DNA of 64,000 nt, from assembly GCA_019454985.1 (NCBI GenBank), contig JACFNF010000003.1, positions 62,001 through 126,000 on the forward strand. The letters are read 5' to 3'. The stretch's first letter is position 1. The number at the start of each line of letters is the position of its first letter. Under the pieces are notes generated by a model. It ran no database searches and was not told where the DNA came from. It worked only from the letters and a program-made list of their open reading frames with translations. The stretch is from Bacteroidales bacterium. GTDB taxonomy: Bacteria; Bacteroidota; Bacteroidia; Bacteroidales; F082. The translations under genes and the position numbers were made by a program. Below are positions 63,068 through 64,000 of the stretch, piece by piece.

Positions 63068-64000
63068 ATGAAAAAAGTAATGATGATGCTGGCCATCGTA
63101 ATGGCAACGACCACGTTGTTTGGCCAGACCAAAGAACGTACAAGCGCCTTTATGTTCAATAAAAACGGGCAATATGACAAAGCTCGTGAAGCCATTGACA
63201 AGGCCATTCTGAACGAAAAAACCATGAACGATGCCAAAACATGGATGTACAGAGGAATTATTTATCTGAACATCGTGTTTTCCGATCAGTTTGCCAGCCT
63301 CGATCCACAAGCTCTCGAAAAGAGCCTTGAGTCGTTTCAGAAAGCTTTGGAGCTCGATCCACAGGACAAAATGAGGCAAGCTGCCGACATCATACCACGC
63401 ATTGATGCCATTGGACAACAATATTTTGCAAAGGGAGTTGATCATTTCAACTCGGCTACCGGCTCCGGCAATAAAGAAGAATTCAAATTAGCTGCCGGTG
63501 ATTTTAAGAAAGCTTATGAAGTAGCTCAACTCAACAAAAAATTAGATACGCTGGCACTACTCAACGCCGGATTGTCATCACTCAGAGGTGAGTACTTCGA
63601 AGACGCTCTGAAATTTTACACCGAACTCAAAGGATACGGCTTTAACGAACCAGATTTATATCGCAGCCTGGCTGCAGTATATCGCGGATTACACGATCAG
63701 GACAATATGCTCAAAGCGCTTGCACAAGGCCGTGAATTGTATCCAAATGATCCCGGACTTATCCTTGAAGAAATTAATGCTTACCTGTCGATGGGTGAGG
63801 GCGCCAAAGTTGTGGATGAGTTAATTAAACTGACTGAAAGCGATCCCACAAATTATTCCATCTTTTTTGTTTTAGGAACCATTTATGGGGACGATACAAA
63901 GCCTGAACTCTACGATATGCAAAAAGCAATTGACTATTATAAGAAAGCTATTGAATTGAGCCCTGACTATTACGATGTGATCTACAACCTTGGTGCACTG
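63068..64000 (+). CDS. Exported tetratricopeptide-repeat protein, N-terminal 311 residues
   Basis: The frame opens 52 bp after gyrA and runs off the right edge. A signal peptide (MKKVMMMLAIVMATTTLFGQ) is followed by TPR repeats: AFMFNKNGQYDKAREAIDKA, LEKSLESFQKALELDP, ALLNAGLSSLRGEYFEDALK and KAIDYYKKAIELSPDYYDVI. TPR proteins scaffold complexes in the periplasm or outer membrane. Closely packed with gyrA and possibly co-transcribed. The end is missing, so no C-terminal domain can be stated. Confidence 0.85.
   Translation, partial: MKKVMMMLAIVMATTTLFGQTKERTSAFMFNKNGQYDKAREAIDKAILNEKTMNDAKTWMYRGIIYLNIVFSDQFASLDPQALEKSLESFQKALELDPQDKMRQAADIIPRIDAIGQQYFAKGVDHFNSATGSGNKEEFKLAAGDFKKAYEVAQLNKKLDTLALLNAGLSSLRGEYFEDALKFYTELKGYGFNEPDLYRSLAAVYRGLHDQDNMLKALAQGRELYPNDPGLILEEINAYLSMGEGAKVVDELIKLTESDPTNYSIFFVLGTIYGDDTKPELYDMQKAIDYYKKAIELSPDYYDVIYNLGAL

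Overview
The window is a 64 kb piece of a Bacteroidota chromosome, most likely from an environmental or anaerobic Bacteroidales-like lineage. The evidence is a SusC/SusD pair, lipoprotein-anchored glycan-binding proteins, two proteins with type IX secretion (T9SS) C-terminal sorting domains, an S16 with a long charged tail, and the phylum's TAnnTTTG -7 promoter element before many genes. No rRNA, CRISPR array, insertion sequence, phage gene or plasmid function was seen. Genes are densely packed on both strands, often with 4-bp overlaps.

Layout. (1) 1-10811, minus strand: a polysaccharide utilization locus read SusC, SusD, LamG lipoprotein, terminator, GH144-type endo-beta-1,2-glucanase, GH43-like enzyme with F5/8 and FnIII modules, SGNH esterase, GH3 beta-glucosidase (cut by the window edge). 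GH144 plus GH3 suggests beta-1,2-glucan; GH43 and the esterase hint at a decorated substrate. (2) 11164-15986: a flippase, a formyltransferase-like/beta-propeller fusion and a divergent asparagine-synthase-like protein that has lost its glutaminase cysteine, looking like part of a surface-glycan module. (3) 16102-19530: a T9SS-exported C25 (gingipain-type) peptidase. (4) 19536-28122: trmN6, rimM, rpsP, a Fur-family regulator, purA, tRNA-Ser(CGA), carbonic anhydrase, a glutamine synthetase and an SDR. (5) 28183-32139: an operon of NicO/UreH-like metal transporter, outer-membrane barrel and Rex-like regulator with a degenerate NAD motif; then truA and an orphan protein. (6) 32250-37705: a seven-gene minus-strand operon (DUF2007, class IV aminotransferase, CAP-SPOR protein, aat, guanine-deaminase-like, Sir2, serine hydrolase). 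(7) 37795-44021: EamA exporter, a large receiver/PEP-synthase-type ATP-grasp protein, a TM1266-like small protein, purK and purE. (8) 44141-47462: a compact copper module of a CxxC-domain/AraC regulator, a CopA P1B-ATPase and a small HMA chaperone. (9) 47459-54379: GH29 alpha-fucosidase, two MFS transporters, ferritin-like protein, MgtC and a T9SS-exported SGNH-PKD protein. (10) 54405-64000: threonine dehydratase, acyl-CoA dehydrogenase, clpC, gyrA (Arg at the quinolone-determining Ser83 position) and a TPR protein cut by the right edge.

Most of the window is recognisable core or accessory metabolism. The parts least explained by known biology are the metal-domain/AraC copper regulator, the receiver/ATP-grasp fusion, the pseudo-amidotransferase with the formyltransferase-propeller fusion, and the Rex homologue with a broken nucleotide motif. 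All family names are from reading the translated sequence; no database search was possible.
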